A DNA stretch of 62,515 bases from Methylobacterium sp. E-045 (GCF_022829685.1 NZ_JAKSYE010000045.1:1-62515), one strand, 5' to 3'. Numbered from the stretch's first letter, positions 27,128 to 37,012 are shown. Translations and numbers: made by a program. Notes: a model not told the origin generated them from the sequence alone.

Positions 27128-28102
27128 ATGGCCGCCTTGACTGATCAGATCTCGCTGGCCCGGACGGGCTCCCGCGCCCGCAAGAAGCCGGGCGGCCTCG
27201 GCGACCAGCTGTTCCGCGCGGCGTCCTACGCGTCGGCGCTGCTGGTGCTCCTCTTCCTGGCGGGGATCCTCGCCTCCATCGCCTATGGCGGCTGGCCGGC
27301 CTTCGCCGAGTTCGGCCTCGGCTTCGTCACCTCCAGCGCCTGGAACATCGGCCAGGAGCAGTACGGCGCCCTCGTGGCCATCGTCGGCACCCTGGTCTCG
27401 GCCCTTCTCGCCCTCGTCATCGGCGTGCCGATCTCCATCGGCATCGCCGTCTACCTGACCCAGCTCTGTCCCGGCTGGGCGAGGAAGCCCGTCTCGATGA
27501 CGATCGAGCTGCTCGCCTCGGTGCCGAGCATCATCTACGGCATGTGGGGCCTGTTCATCTTCGCCCCGCTCTTCGCCCATTACGTGCAGATGCCGGTGTC
27601 GAGCCTCGTCGAGGGCCTGCCCATCGTCGGCACGCTGTTCTACGCCCGCGTTCCCTCGGGCGTCGGCATCCTCACGGCGGGCATCATCCTCGCCATCATG
27701 ATCGTGCCCTTCGTCGCCTCGATCACCCGCGACATGCTCGACCAGATCCCCACCGTGCTGCGCGAGAGCGCCTACGGCATCGGCTGCACCACCTGGGAGG
27801 TGGTGCGCCACGTCCTGGTGCCGCAGGCGTCGGTCTCGATCATCGGCGCGGTGATGCTCGGCCTCGGCCGCGCCCTGGGCGAAACCATGGCGGTGACCTT
27901 CGTCATCGGCAACGCCAACCGTCTGTCCGGCTCGATCTTCGATCCCGGCTCCACCATCGCCTCGCGCATCGCCAACGAGTTCAACGAGGCCGACGGCCTG
28001 CAGCTCAACGCGCTGATGGCTCTGGGCTGCATCCTCTTCGTCATCACCTTCGTCGTCCTGATCGTCGCACGCCTGCTCGTCCGGCGCGTGAAGGTCGCCT
28101 GA
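27128..28102 (+). CDS. pstC: Phosphate ABC transporter permease PstC
   Basis: The product is 324 aa, an inner-membrane permease with about six helices. It carries the cytoplasmic EAA loop ([22 protein letters not shown]) that contacts PstB. The N-terminus has a polar leader ([15 protein letters not shown]) before TM1, usual for PstC. It pairs with PstA encoded 19 bp downstream to form the phosphate channel. Confidence 0.94.
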   Translation: MAALTDQISLARTGSRARKKPGGLGDQLFRAASYASALLVLLFLAGILASIAYGGWPAFAEFGLGFVTSSAWNIGQEQYGALVAIVGTLVSALLALVIGVPISIGIAVYLTQLCPGWARKPVSMTIELLASVPSIIYGMWGLFIFAPLFAHYVQMPVSSLVEGLPIVGTLFYARVPSGVGILTAGIILAIMIVPFVASITRDMLDQIPTVLRESAYGIGCTTWEVVRHVLVPQASVSIIGAVMLGLGRALGETMAVTFVIGNANRLSGSIFDPGSTIASRIANEFNEADGLQLNALMALGCILFVITFVVLIVARLLVRRVKVA

Positions 28103-28121
28103 GCCCCCTGGAGCCCGCACC

Positions 28122-29018
28122 ATGGACGCCGTGAACACCCTCCGGACCAACGACGCGCCGCCGCTGAAGGCCAGCCGCGTCCGATCGGGCCGCCGCGTGG
28201 CCGACAAGCTGCTCATCGTCGGAAGCACCCTGGCGACGCTGATCGGCATCGTCGTCCTCGGCTCGATCCTGCTCATGCTCATCGTCGAAGGCGTGAAGGG
28301 CTTCTCGCCCCTGCTCTTCACCGAACCGACCCCCGGCCCCGGATCGGAAGGCGGCGGCATCGCCAACGCCATCCTCGGCAGCCTGGTCCTGACGCTGATC
28401 GGCATCGTCATCGCGACCCCGGTGGGCGTCATGGCCGGCACCTATCTCGCCGAGTACGGCCGCCACTCGAAGCTCGCCGACGTGATCCGCTTCCTCAACG
28501 ACATCCTGCTCTCGGCGCCCTCGATCCTGATCGGCCTGTTCGTCTACACCCTGATGGTGCGGCCGATGGGGACCTATTCGGGCTGGGCCGGCGGGGTGGC
28601 GCTGGCCATCATCGCCACCCCGGTGATCGTGCGCACCACGGAGGACATGCTCCGCCTCGTGCCCTCGACCCTGCGCGAGGCCGGCGCGGCTTTGGGCGCA
28701 CCGCCCTCCATCGTCATCCGGAGCATCACCTGGCGCGGCGCCAGCGCCGGCATCGTCACCGGCATCATCCTGGCGCTCGCCCGCATCGCCGGCGAGACCG
28801 CGCCGCTGCTCTTCACCGCGCTCAACAACAACAGCTGGTTCTCGGCGAACCTCATGGGCGGCATCCCGAACCTTCCGGTGATGATCTACCAGTTCGCCCT
28901 CTCGCCCTATTCGAACTGGCAGCAGCTCGCCTGGGCCGGCGCCCTCCTCATCACCGCCACGATCCTCGCCCTCTCGATCGTGGCCCGCTTCGTCATCAAG
29001 AGCGAGCGGGCGCGCTGA
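28122..29018 (+). CDS. pstA: Phosphate ABC transporter permease PstA
   Basis: The product is 298 aa with about six membrane helices. The conserved EAA loop reads [31 protein letters not shown], and the segment [17 protein letters not shown] is typical of PstA. It lies directly after pstC and 46 bp before pstB, in the same transcription unit. Confidence 0.94.
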   Translation: MDAVNTLRTNDAPPLKASRVRSGRRVADKLLIVGSTLATLIGIVVLGSILLMLIVEGVKGFSPLLFTEPTPGPGSEGGGIANAILGSLVLTLIGIVIATPVGVMAGTYLAEYGRHSKLADVIRFLNDILLSAPSILIGLFVYTLMVRPMGTYSGWAGGVALAIIATPVIVRTTEDMLRLVPSTLREAGAALGAPPSIVIRSITWRGASAGIVTGIILALARIAGETAPLLFTALNNNSWFSANLMGGIPNLPVMIYQFALSPYSNWQQLAWAGALLITATILALSIVARFVIKSERAR

Positions 29019-29064
29019 CCCCGCGCCCCCGTCCCTTCCCGCCCTCGACAAGGACACGCACCCG

Positions 29065-29883
29065 ATGAACGCCGCTCCCGCGATCACGCAAGCCCAGCTG
29101 ACCGGCCGCCACAAGGCCGACGAGCAGGCCCCCGTGCGCATCGCCGTGAAGGACCTGAACTTCTATTACGGCTCGTTCCACGGCCTGAAGTCGGTCAACC
29201 TCAACTTCCACGACCGGCAGGTCACCGCGCTGATCGGCCCGTCCGGCTGCGGGAAGTCGACCCTCCTGCGCACCTTCAACCGGATCTACAGCCTCTATCC
29301 CGAGCAGCGCGCCGAGGGGCAGATCCTCCTCGACGGCCAGAACGTCCTCGACGCCAAGGTCGACCTCAACGAGCTGCGCTCGCGCATCGGCATGGTGTTC
29401 CAGAAGCCGACGCCGTTCCCGATGTCGATCTACGACAACGTCGCCTTCGGCCTGCGCCTCTACGAGAAGCTGCCCAAGGCCGATCTCGACGTCCGCGTCG
29501 AGGAATCCCTGCGCAAGGCCGCCCTCTGGGACGAGGTGAAGGACAAGCTCAAGCAGTCCGGCATGGGACTGTCGGGCGGTCAGCAGCAGCGCCTCTGCAT
29601 CGCCCGCACCGTGGCCCAGCGTCCCGAGGTGATCCTGTTCGACGAGCCGACCTCGGCCCTCGACCCGATCTCCACCGGCCGCATCGAGGAACTGATCGAG
29701 CAGTTGCGCGCCGAGTTCACCATCGTCATCGTCACGCACAACATGCAGCAGGCGGCCCGCATCTCGCAGTTCACGGCGTTCATGTATCTCGGCGAACTGG
29801 TGGAGTTCGGCCCGACCACGCGGATCTTCATGAACCCCGAGAAGCGCCAGACCCAGGACTACATCACCGGCCGCTTCGGCTGA
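29065..29883 (+). CDS. pstB: Phosphate ABC transporter ATP-binding protein
   Basis: The product is 272 aa, the ATPase of the Pst system. Walker [18 protein letters not shown]-loop [20 protein letters not shown], signature [16 protein letters not shown], Walker [14 protein letters not shown] and the switch His in [12 protein letters not shown] are all intact. The N-terminal 25 residues are longer than in the E. coli protein. PstB also takes part with PhoU in signalling to the phosphate kinase. Confidence 0.96.
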   Translation: MNAAPAITQAQLTGRHKADEQAPVRIAVKDLNFYYGSFHGLKSVNLNFHDRQVTALIGPSGCGKSTLLRTFNRIYSLYPEQRAEGQILLDGQNVLDAKVDLNELRSRIGMVFQKPTPFPMSIYDNVAFGLRLYEKLPKADLDVRVEESLRKAALWDEVKDKLKQSGMGLSGGQQQRLCIARTVAQRPEVILFDEPTSALDPISTGRIEELIEQLRAEFTIVIVTHNMQQAARISQFTAFMYLGELVEFGPTTRIFMNPEKRQTQDYITGRFG

Positions 29884-29968
29884 GCCCGCCGGCGCCGCTT
29901 TTCGCGGCACCGGTCCCGATCTACGCGATGCAGGCCGCCCGAGGCGGCCTCGGTCGAGGAGTGCGAGC

Positions 29969-30694
29969 ATGCCCAACCACATCGTCAGTTCCTACGACAC
30001 GGAACTGGAAAACCTGCGCCGCTCGATTTCCGAGATGGGCGGGATCGCCGAGAAGATGATGACCGATTCCGGCAACGCCCTGGTGCGCCGGGACGTGCCC
30101 CTGGCGCAGGCGGTGATCGGCGCCGACAAGCGCCTCGACGCCCTCCAGCACGAGATCGAGGAGCGGGCGATCCTGCTCATCGCCAAGCGCCAGCCCCTCG
30201 CCATCGACCTGCGCGAGACGGTCTCGGCGATTCGCGTCTCCAACGACCTGGAGCGGATCGGCGACCTGTCGAAGAACGTCGCCAAGCGCGTGGTGGCCAT
30301 CGCCGAGCAGATCCAGCCGCAGAAGATCGTCATCGCCGTCCAGCACATGGGCGATCTGGTGCAGGAGCAGCTGAAGGACGTCCTCGACGCCTATGCCAGC
30401 CAGGACGTGAAGGCCGCCCTCGACGTCTGGGAGCGCGACGATTCCATCGACGCCCTCTACAACTCGCTCTTCCGCGAGTTGCTGACCTACATGATGGAAG
30501 ATCCGCGCAATATCTCGTTCTGCACGCATCTCCTGTTCTGCGCCAAGAACATCGAGCGGATCGGCGACCACACCACCAACATCGCCGAGACGATCCATTA
30601 CCTCGTCACCGGGACGAACGAACTCGCCGAAGGCGACAGGCCGAAGAACGACGCGTCGAACTACGCCACGGTGTCGTTGCCCGCCAGCGCCTGA
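29969..30694 (+). CDS. phoU: Phosphate signalling protein PhoU
   Basis: The product is 241 aa, made of two repeated three-helix PhoU domains. Each has the metal-binding E/D-x-x-x-D type motif (VSNDLERIGDLSKNVAKR and CAKNIERIGDHTTNIAE). PhoU links the Pst transporter to the PhoR kinase and limits phosphate uptake. It lies between pstB and phoB, the standard order. Confidence 0.95.
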   Translation: MPNHIVSSYDTELENLRRSISEMGGIAEKMMTDSGNALVRRDVPLAQAVIGADKRLDALQHEIEERAILLIAKRQPLAIDLRETVSAIRVSNDLERIGDLSKNVAKRVVAIAEQIQPQKIVIAVQHMGDLVQEQLKDVLDAYASQDVKAALDVWERDDSIDALYNSLFRELLTYMMEDPRNISFCTHLLFCAKNIERIGDHTTNIAETIHYLVTGTNELAEGDRPKNDASNYATVSLPASA

Positions 30695-30784
30695 CCGTCC
30701 CTCCGGTCGGGCCGTTCCGGCTCGATCTTCGCGCGGCCGTCCTGTGCGTGACGGGACGGTCGCCATCACCCCGAAAACACCCGC

Positions 30785-31486
30785 ATGAGTACGCGTATCC
30801 TGATCGTCGAGGATGAGGAGGCCCTCACCCTTCTCCTTCGCTACAACCTCGAAGCGGAGGGCTTCGTCGTCGATACCGCTTCGCGCGGCGACGAGGCCGA
30901 CCTGCGCCTCCAGGAGCAGGTTCCCGACCTCGTCCTCCTCGACTGGATGATGCCCGGCCTGTCCGGCATCGAGCTGTGCCGCCGCATCCGCGCCCGGCGC
31001 GAGACCGAGCGGCTGCCGGTCATCATGCTGACGGCGCGCGGCGAGGAGGGCGACCGCATCCGCGGCCTCGGCACCGGCGCCGACGACTACATCGTCAAGC
31101 CGTTCTCGGTGCCGGAGCTGCTCGCCCGGGTCCGCGCGCTCCTGCGCCGGGCCAAGCCGAGCCACGTGGCGGACCTGCTCGTCGCCGGCGACATCGAACT
31201 CGACCGCGTCAGCCACCGCATCCGTCGGGAGGGCCGCGAGATCCATCTCGGCCCCACCGAGTTCAAGCTCCTCGAATTCCTGATGCGGAGCCCCGGCCGG
31301 GTGTTCTCGCGGGAGCAGCTCCTCGACGGGGTCTGGGGCCACGACGTCTATATCGACGAGCGCACCGTGGACGTGCATGTGGGCCGCCTGCGCAAGGCCA
31401 TCAACCGCCCGCGCCAGAGCGACCCGATCCGCACCGTGCGCGGCTCGGGCTATTCCTTCGACGAGATGTTTTCGACGGACGAGTGA
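30785..31486 (+). CDS. phoB: Phosphate regulon response regulator PhoB
   Basis: The product is 233 aa. The receiver domain has acidic pocket VEDEEAL, phosphoacceptor D53 in LVLLDWMMPGLSG and conserved K in DYIVKPFS. The winged-helix domain (ELDRVSHRIRREGREIHLGPTEFKLLEFLM...VWGHDVYIDERTVDVHVGRLR) is of the OmpR/PhoB class. It should bind the triple PHO box before pstS. The partner kinase gene phoR is not in the window; it commonly lies upstream of pstS or elsewhere. Confidence 0.95.
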   Translation: MSTRILIVEDEEALTLLLRYNLEAEGFVVDTASRGDEADLRLQEQVPDLVLLDWMMPGLSGIELCRRIRARRETERLPVIMLTARGEEGDRIRGLGTGADDYIVKPFSVPELLARVRALLRRAKPSHVADLLVAGDIELDRVSHRIRREGREIHLGPTEFKLLEFLMRSPGRVFSREQLLDGVWGHDVYIDERTVDVHVGRLRKAINRPRQSDPIRTVRGSGYSFDEMFSTDE

Positions 31487-32173
31487 GGCGCCGCCCGGAA
31501 CGAGCGCCCCGATCCCGACGAGGGCGGGCCGCCGTAGCTTCGCGCCGCCACCGCGCACCGATGCGATTCCCGCCCCGATGCGATCGGGCGTCCGATCCCG
31601 GACGTCTATGGGCCGCCCTGGATAGGGGGAACGGCCGTTGAGAAGAGAAGTGAATCCGCCTGCCCTCGTGGGGGCGACCCGGCGCTTGGTCCCCATCCTT
31701 CAAGACCCGAGAAGGGCGGCTTCCTGCCCGTCTGCGTCCGGACGGCAGATGCACGGAAACCGACACAGTCTCGCGGGCCGCTCACGCCCCTTCCCGGAAG
31801 CCGGGAGCCTCCGCTTGCGGGCGGCCGGGTGAGACAGCGACCGACGGCCGATACGGGCGGATGTCCGCTGGTCCACGTCTTTGGCGGCACTGGAAACGGA
31901 CATCGACGCGGGACCGGCCACGACTCTTCGCAGTCCCGTCAAAGCTGGTGGTGGCAAAACCCTCAGGACGCGAGCGGGGAGATCGCGAGGCGCGGAGTGG
32001 CTGAGCCCGGTGCCTCGGAGATTTAACGCAACGACACCGTAGCGTTGCGTTTAAAAATTGGTAATATCCTGCTGCCGCAGGGATCCGATCCTCTCGTGCC
32101 CGCTAACGACAGTCAGCCGAATGAGACATCCGATCTGCCCTAGACGGTTTCAGAAAGTGATAGGGAGGACGCC
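31487..32173. other. Long non-coding gap between phoB and the hydrolase gene
   Basis: This is 687 bp without a convincing gene. Open frames here are short and Arg/Pro-rich. The composition switches from GC-rich (to about 32015) to AT-rich near 32020-32070, where a hairpin (AACGCAACG...CGTTGCGTT, 32025-32051) precedes TTTAAAAATTGG. This marks the boundary between conserved chromosome and accessory DNA. The right part should contain the hydrolase promoter; no known riboswitch or sRNA was recognised. Confidence 0.45.
32025..32051. terminator. Hairpin near the phoB/accessory boundary
   Basis: AACGCAACG-acaccgtag-CGTTGCGTT forms a 9-bp perfect stem with a nine-base loop, followed by TTAAAAATT. 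It could end transcription reading in from phoB or be an operator before the hydrolase gene. Confidence 0.4.
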
Positions 32174-34226
32174 ATGCCCGACGCAGGGATCCAAGAAGGC
32201 CGATTTTTCACCAGCGACCTATCAGCATCGAACAACACCAAAGTTCAGATTTACGGGCAGTACACCACAGCGGCCGGCCTGGGTCAGGATGCGGTCGCAC
32301 CCGGCCTGGATCAGAGCAAAACGCTTCTCATCCTTCTGCACGGCCTTACATACGACCACGATTATTGGGACATGCCCGAAATCGGGTCGCAGTATTCCTT
32401 TGTGGAGGCTGCAAAGAACGACGGCTATGACACCCTGGCGATCGATCGGCTGGGCGAGGGGCAAAGTTCGAAGCCATCCGCAGACTTAGTGAATGTCGAC
32501 AATCAGGCCTATATTACCGACCAGATCATTCAACAGATTCGGGCGGGAGGCCTGGGCACAAATTACGACAAAATCATCTTGGTGGGACACTCGTACGGAT
32601 CCGTCCTATCGATCAAGACTGCAGGAACCTATAACGACGTCGACGGAGTCGTTTTGACGGGACTTGCTCACGGAACGAGCAGTCCCGATAGCACAGGACT
32701 GTTCGTCCCCGCGTCGACCGATCCCAATCTACCGCCTGAACAGCAGCAGCCCGGATACCTGACAAGCGCGGACAGAAAAAAGAGGGTTTTTCTACAATAC
32801 CGCGGACGCCGATCCGCTTGTCATCGCTCATGACGAAGCAACCAAGCAAACCGTCACGACCGCCGAAATCGCAGGAATCAATCCGACGGTCTACAATGCC
32901 GAATTGACGAACAACATCAAGGCACCGATTCTCACAGTCTTGGGCTCTGCCGACAAACTGTTCGTTCAGCCGGATTATGTCGCCGAAGCAACCGACGAGC
33001 ATAAATGGTATACCGGCTCTTCTTCGCAGCAAACCTTAGTGGTCCCTGGGGCCGGGCATGATCTTCAGCTGGAGTATGCCTCTCAATATTACTCTAAGGA
33101 AATATTCGACTGGATTGATCGAACGGCTGGAAACCCGCATGGCGGCAGCGTCATCTCCGCCGGTGGCGGGGACGACGTTCAGGCTGGCGATGACAAAGCC
33201 AATACCCTCATCGATGGACCGGGTAACGACATCCTGATCGGCAACGGTGGCGATGACACCTTCACGACTGGATCCGGCACGAACATCATCGACGGCGGAA
33301 ACGGGATCGACAAAGCGATATTTGGCTTCAATTTCAATGACGCAACATTTGATTTTCATTCGAACGCCGTGACGATCTCTTCGGGAGATAGCATCAACAC
33401 GTTGAAAGGTGTGGAGCAGTTCCAATTTGCGGACCGGACCATCGACAACAACGACAATTCGCCGCTCGTGGACGACTTGTTCTACCTCGCTCACAACAAG
33501 GACGTGTTCGCGGCCGGACAGGATGCGGATACCCACTATGCAGAATTCGGCTTCAAGGAAGGCCGGGATCCAAACGCCTTCTTCTCGACAAAGGGCTATC
33601 TCGCAACCAATCCCGACGTCGCCAAGAGCGGCGGCAATCCTTTGGTGGACTACGATCAGAATGGCTGGAAGCAGGGCCACGATCCAAGTGCGAACTTCGA
33701 CAACGAATTGTACCTCGCGCGCAATCCGGACGTGAAAGCCGCCGGTATCGATCCCCTCGCGCACTTCCTATCCGATGGACAGGCGGAGGGGAGGCAGGCT
33801 TACGCTGCCATCGGCAAGGCCACCGACATTGGGGCGGCTCACGGCTTCGACGCGGAGTATTACCTGCTATCGAACCCTGACGTCGCGCAAGCTGCGCTCG
33901 CGGCCGGCGGGGACACCTTCGCGTTCGCCCAGCAGCACTTCAACCAGCTGGGCTGGCACGAAGGCCGCAACCCGAATGCGGTCTTCGACACCAAAGGCTA
34001 TCTGGCCGCGTACGAGGATGTTGCCGCCAATGGCATCAACCCCCTCACGCATTACGACACCTTCGGTTGGAAAGAAGGCCGTGATCCCTCCGCAGACTTC
34101 GACACCAAGGCATACGAAGCCACCTACGCAGATGTGAAAGCCCAAGGGCTGGATCCTCTCGTGCACTACCTGCAGTTCGGCGCTGTCGAGAACCGGAGCA
34201 CCTTTGGTGACGGCCATTTTAGCTGA
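32174..34226 (+). pseudogene. Secreted alpha/beta hydrolase with RTX and tandem repeats, frameshifted
   Basis: Two frames together encode one protein of about 683 aa. From ATG 32174 (ribosome site GGGAGG) the first frame gives LLHGLTYDHDYWD and the nucleophile elbow VGHSYGS (about residue 138). At the A6 run 32776-32781 one extra A shifts the frame, and frame 1 ends at 32833. Removing one A restores RGFFYNTADADPLVIAHDEA, then the acid VLGSADKLF and the catalytic His in PGAGHDLQLE. RTX-like calcium repeats (GPGNDILIGNGGDDTF, about 33220-33300) and six copies of a YL..NPDV..G..PL.HY..GWKEGRDP repeat follow to 34226. RTX proteins leave by type I secretion. It may be a pseudogene, a phase-variable gene or a sequencing indel. 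Confidence 0.75.
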
Positions 34227-34301
34227 CGCGGACACGGAACGGCCTGCGTGCGAGGCGCTGGCTCTCGTAAGCTGATCCCGAGACGTGGAATACCCGCAGG
34301 A

Positions 34302-34331
34302 GGCTCAGGCGCCCGTCGCGCCTGAGCCTTT
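34302..34331. terminator. Bidirectional terminator between hydrolase and tetR
   Basis: GGCTCAGGCGC-ccgtc-GCGCCTGAGCC followed by TTT has a perfect 11-bp stem and five-base loop. It overlaps the stop codon of the minus-strand tetR gene and can serve both converging genes. Confidence 0.85.
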
Positions 34332-35021
34332 CTGTTTCACCCGACAACCATGCAGGAAGAAGGCTATCGTTTTCGAGAATTCATCCCGCGTCGCTGCGTC
34401 TATGTGCGGCTTGATGTGACCCACCATTGCCCTCTGCCGGAAGTAACCAATGCAAGAGTGAAAAAACATCTCGGCTGCAAAATCTGCATCCTCAATCTCG
34501 ATCTCTCCGCGTTCATGGAACCGCTCCAGTGCGTCGCGGACGAAATGTCGAACGCGGACGAGGTACATCTGACGGACCCGAGCCGACAATTCCGGGAGGG
34601 TCTTACTGGCGGAAACGAGAACGCGGTGGATTTCTATCGTTTGAAAACGGAGGTTGAATTCGAGAAATTGCAAGCCGACAACCGTCAGCCATTGCTGGGC
34701 ATGGGCATCTGCCACATGCCGCGTGCTGGCATCAATCTCTGCCATTCCCTGGTCGAACCAACGGAATATGAAGGTGGTAAAAAGATCTGATTTTGTTGGA
34801 AACCGACTGTAAAACGTCCGTTTCGAAACGCCGGCTTCCCCTGCGATGCGCTCGATGCTCGTGTTGTCGAAACCATATTCGATAAACAGCCGCCCACCCG
34901 TTTCAATCAGTCTCTCGGTGAGGAGCCCTTCTTCGTGCCGCGTGGGTCGACCACCTCGGGATTTGGGGCGAGGGTCCTCCACCTTTTGTGAGGGTTCAGC
35001 GCATCCGGATACCGTCCTCAT
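34305..35021 (-). CDS. TetR/AcrR-family transcriptional regulator
   Basis: The product is 238 aa from ATG 35021. After a basic Pro-rich leader (KSRGGRPTRHE) comes the TetR helix-turn-helix (TSIERIAGEAGVSKRTFYSRFPTKSDLF), then a helical ligand domain with a TetR_C-like pattern. Before the transposon at 35168 inserted, this gene was about 0.7 kb from the MFS gene now at 39100. It may have controlled that gene or an unlinked target; no operator palindrome was obvious. Confidence 0.85.
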   Translation of the reverse strand: MRTVSGCAEPSQKVEDPRPKSRGGRPTRHEEGLLTERLIETGGRLFIEYGFDNTSIERIAGEAGVSKRTFYSRFPTKSDLFTTFIFRWFDQGMAEIDASTRHVADAHAQQWLTVVGLQFLEFNLRFQTIEIHRVLVSASKTLPELSARVRQMYLVRVRHFVRDALERFHERGEIEIEDADFAAEMFFHSCIGYFRQRAMVGHIKPHIDAATRDEFSKTIAFFLHGCRVKQKGSGATGA

Positions 35022-35159
35022 GATCGTGATGTCACTTCTTCCTTGTCTGAGGAGCCCAGGGCCGATCATAGAGCGTCATTCGCTGAATCGCATCGGCAAC
35101 GCTCTTGGGGCGTCTGAAAGGCCTGCGGCGTCCGTCGGCGCCCGTCTGGTCACGCGGAC

Positions 35160-35167
35160 AAATTTTT
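35160..35167 (+). repeat. Target-site duplication, left (AAATTTTT)
   Basis: The octamer AAATTTTT directly precedes the left terminal inverted repeat. An identical octamer follows the right repeat at 38540-38547. Eight bases is the usual target duplication of IS1595-family elements. Confidence 0.9.
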
Positions 35168-35193
35168 GGCGATTATATACCTCACACACCACG
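35168..35193 (+). repeat. Left terminal inverted repeat of the IS1595 element
   Basis: GGCGATTATATAC at 35168-35180 is followed by ctcacacACCACG. It matches the reverse complement of 38514-38539 at 23 of 26 positions, with mismatches at positions 14, 16 and 19. Confidence 0.9.
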
Positions 35194-35230
35194 CGATGAA
35201 TATGGTAGGCATGGTCCTTTAGGAGGCACT

Positions 35231-36082
35231 ATGCCGATCATCTTCAATTCACTTTTAGAAGCCGCCGGGCTGGATCCTTACAACGTAAGATTACTGCGCC
35301 ACACAACCAAAAGTAAATCAATGACGCCATACAAATTGTGGCAAAAAGATCCGTTATTATTCGAAGAGTATCAATCACTGCAAGTTGCAATGCCTTATCG
35401 TGTGGGAAACAAGCTTGCAAGTTTTGTCATAGATCCATCGGGAGACACTTTATTTGTGGGTTTGTATGTAGTCAATGGAATAGGGGTATCGCCAGACGGC
35501 ACTAGATGCCTTTGTACAAATGAGGAATATAGCGGTGTAAATATGTATGATATAAGCCGCACTGATTTAATGACAGAGTATGTTGGCAGGCTTACAATAG
35601 ATTGGGGTCCAGGAACGCGCAGATGGTTTCACTTGGCAAATAATCACCAAAAGCCAGTTCGAGAGCTTAGAATCGCCTTCAAAGAAATAGCGTTTCCAGG
35701 CTATTTTATTTTTCGATGCAAATTAAGCGACTTGACCACGCTACCTAACAACTGGATTGATCGATTGAGGCAAGCAAAAGGTGTCTACGTTCTTACTTCG
35801 GAAACTGCTCGCAAGCATTACGTTGGTTCGGCTGCGGGCGCAGGAGGATTTTATCAGCGCTGGCTCCAGCATGCAGCAGTAGGTGGCGCAGCAGTAGGAC
35901 TACAGGCGCACCAAGCTGCCGACTATCAAGTAGCAATTCTACAGGTGGCTGCCGGATTTGAGTCGGACGACGATATCGTACGAACTGAGCACCACTGGAT
36001 GGACAAGCTACAAACGCGCGGGATGGGTTTGAATGGCCAGCCGAAGCAGGATGCTTCTAACCCTCCTCAACCTCTTCCTTAG
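35231..36082 (+). CDS. GIY-YIG nuclease-family protein (transposon passenger)
   Basis: The product is 283 aa from ATG 35231, with a strong AGGAGG ribosome site. The N-terminal two thirds has no family I recognise (starts MPIIFNSLLEAAGLDPYNVRLLRH). The C-terminal GIY-YIG module is clear: GVYVLTS (about 184), HYVGSA (about 196), the catalytic Arg in FYQRWLQH and metal-binding Glu in RTEHHWMDKL (about 250). Codons are AT-rich, quite unlike the GC-rich chromosome and the adjacent transposase gene. Its 3' end overlaps the converging 71-aa gene by 26 bp. It could nick DNA during transposition or act against foreign DNA. Confidence 0.8.
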   Translation: MPIIFNSLLEAAGLDPYNVRLLRHTTKSKSMTPYKLWQKDPLLFEEYQSLQVAMPYRVGNKLASFVIDPSGDTLFVGLYVVNGIGVSPDGTRCLCTNEEYSGVNMYDISRTDLMTEYVGRLTIDWGPGTRRWFHLANNHQKPVRELRIAFKEIAFPGYFIFRCKLSDLTTLPNNWIDRLRQAKGVYVLTSETARKHYVGSAAGAGGFYQRWLQHAAVGGAAVGLQAHQAADYQVAILQVAAGFESDDDIVRTEHHWMDKLQTRGMGLNGQPKQDASNPPQPLP

Positions 36083-36272
36083 GTATCCTCGGCTTCTGCT
36101 TCGCAATCACTCGTAGCGCCGCATCGAAGTTTTCCTCAGACTCGTCGCATTCGAGTTCGCGGGCCAGCTGCTCGAAGCGGCGCTTCTGCTCCTCGGGCGT
36201 CAGCTTCTCAGCGCCTAGCTTGGAGGGCGGCTTAGATTCGGCTTTGTCGCCCCTAGTTCGATCCTTCTTCAT
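36057..36272 (-). CDS. Small charged protein of unknown function (transposon passenger)
   Basis: The product is 71 aa and very hydrophilic. A Lys/Arg-rich N-terminus is followed by LTPEEQKRRFEQLARELECDESEENFDAALRVIAKQK, a helical segment common to many short uncharacterised proteins. It overlaps the upstream 247-aa gene by four bases (start-stop coupling) and the GIY-YIG gene on the other strand by 26 bp. Coupling suggests that it works with the two unknown proteins before it, for example as a small partner or antitoxin-like factor; this is inference. Confidence 0.65.
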   Translation of the reverse strand: MKKDRTRGDKAESKPPSKLGAEKLTPEEQKRRFEQLARELECDESEENFDAALRVIAKQKPRIPKEEVEEG

Positions 36273-37012
36273 GCTGCAAGCCTGTCTATGTTTTGCTCAG
36301 CATATGTAAAGGCAATCGACGTCGCTCCAACCTCAAGCAAAGATAGGTCTGAAGATTTCCATTCGAGTCGATCGTCGTATATTATTCTCTGGGTGATGTC
36401 TGATCTTTTAGCATTTCTTAGATCGATATGTGACACTATGGCAGAATTGATCGAGCTTGAGTCTGGCATGACCGCATCTATTACTATCAGCCTGTCCTCT
36501 CCAGTTTTTATTGCATAATCATAACGATGTTTTTTATTGCTTCCGCCAAGCAGGACGGCCTCCTTTATAAGCCTGTCCCGAAAATTGGCTGTCAGAAATT
36601 CTTCAAGTTCTTTCCTGAAATCAGACGTACTCTCAGGCCTAAAGCTTCTAGCGCACGCCTCTGCAGCGGATTTGGAGCAATCAGCTACAACTGAAATGAT
36701 AGATGTCAGAGAGCGGAGACTTGCCCCTTTGGCGTATATCCAACCAGAGCTATTCACATATAGTGATGCGTCTTTTGCCGCCGTTTTCAGCACTCTAGTC
36801 GCATCGAGTTTACCGCTGCCTAGGCCCAAAGACACGTCAATGGCCCCCCCGCCATCCGACACGACAAAGCTATCCCGCCCTCCTTCGACGAACACTTGAA
36901 CGCAAGCGTTTGATGGATAAAGCAAAAATGTAGGCACGACTGTGAATGGCGCCACCTCATAAGGCTGGCACCACTTACTTACCTCGTTTGAAACAACATC
37001 CAGAATACTCAT
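36269..37012 (-). CDS. Uncharacterised protein with weak DUF1828-like N-terminus (transposon passenger)
   Basis: The product is 247 aa from ATG 37012, which overlaps the stop of the preceding 174-aa gene as ATGA. The N-terminal part (TFLLYPSNACVQVFVEGGRDSFVVSDGGGAIDV) resembles by eye the DUF1828 pattern of beta-strands ending in a D-G-G turn. The C-terminal half (YDYAIKTGEDRLIVIDAVMPD) has a DUF1829- or nuclease-like strand pattern without an obvious catalytic triad. Base composition is AT-rich. Function is unknown; linkage to the 174-aa gene looks like a two-gene system. Confidence 0.7.
   Translation of the reverse strand: MSILDVVSNEVSKWCQPYEVAPFTVVPTFLLYPSNACVQVFVEGGRDSFVVSDGGGAIDVSLGLGSGKLDATRVLKTAAKDASLYVNSSGWIYAKGASLRSLTSIISVVADCSKSAAEACARSFRPESTSDFRKELEEFLTANFRDRLIKEAVLLGGSNKKHRYDYAIKTGEDRLIVIDAVMPDSSSINSAIVSHIDLRNAKRSDITQRIIYDDRLEWKSSDLSLLEVGATSIAFTYAEQNIDRLAA

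Noticed and set aside
32776..32782. A AAA AAG slippery heptamer in frame, suggesting programmed -1 frameshifting in the hydrolase gene
   Set aside because: A -1 shift leads into the third frame, not the one that encodes the rest of the hydrolase. A +1 shift or loss of one A is needed, so classic -1 frameshifting does not explain it.
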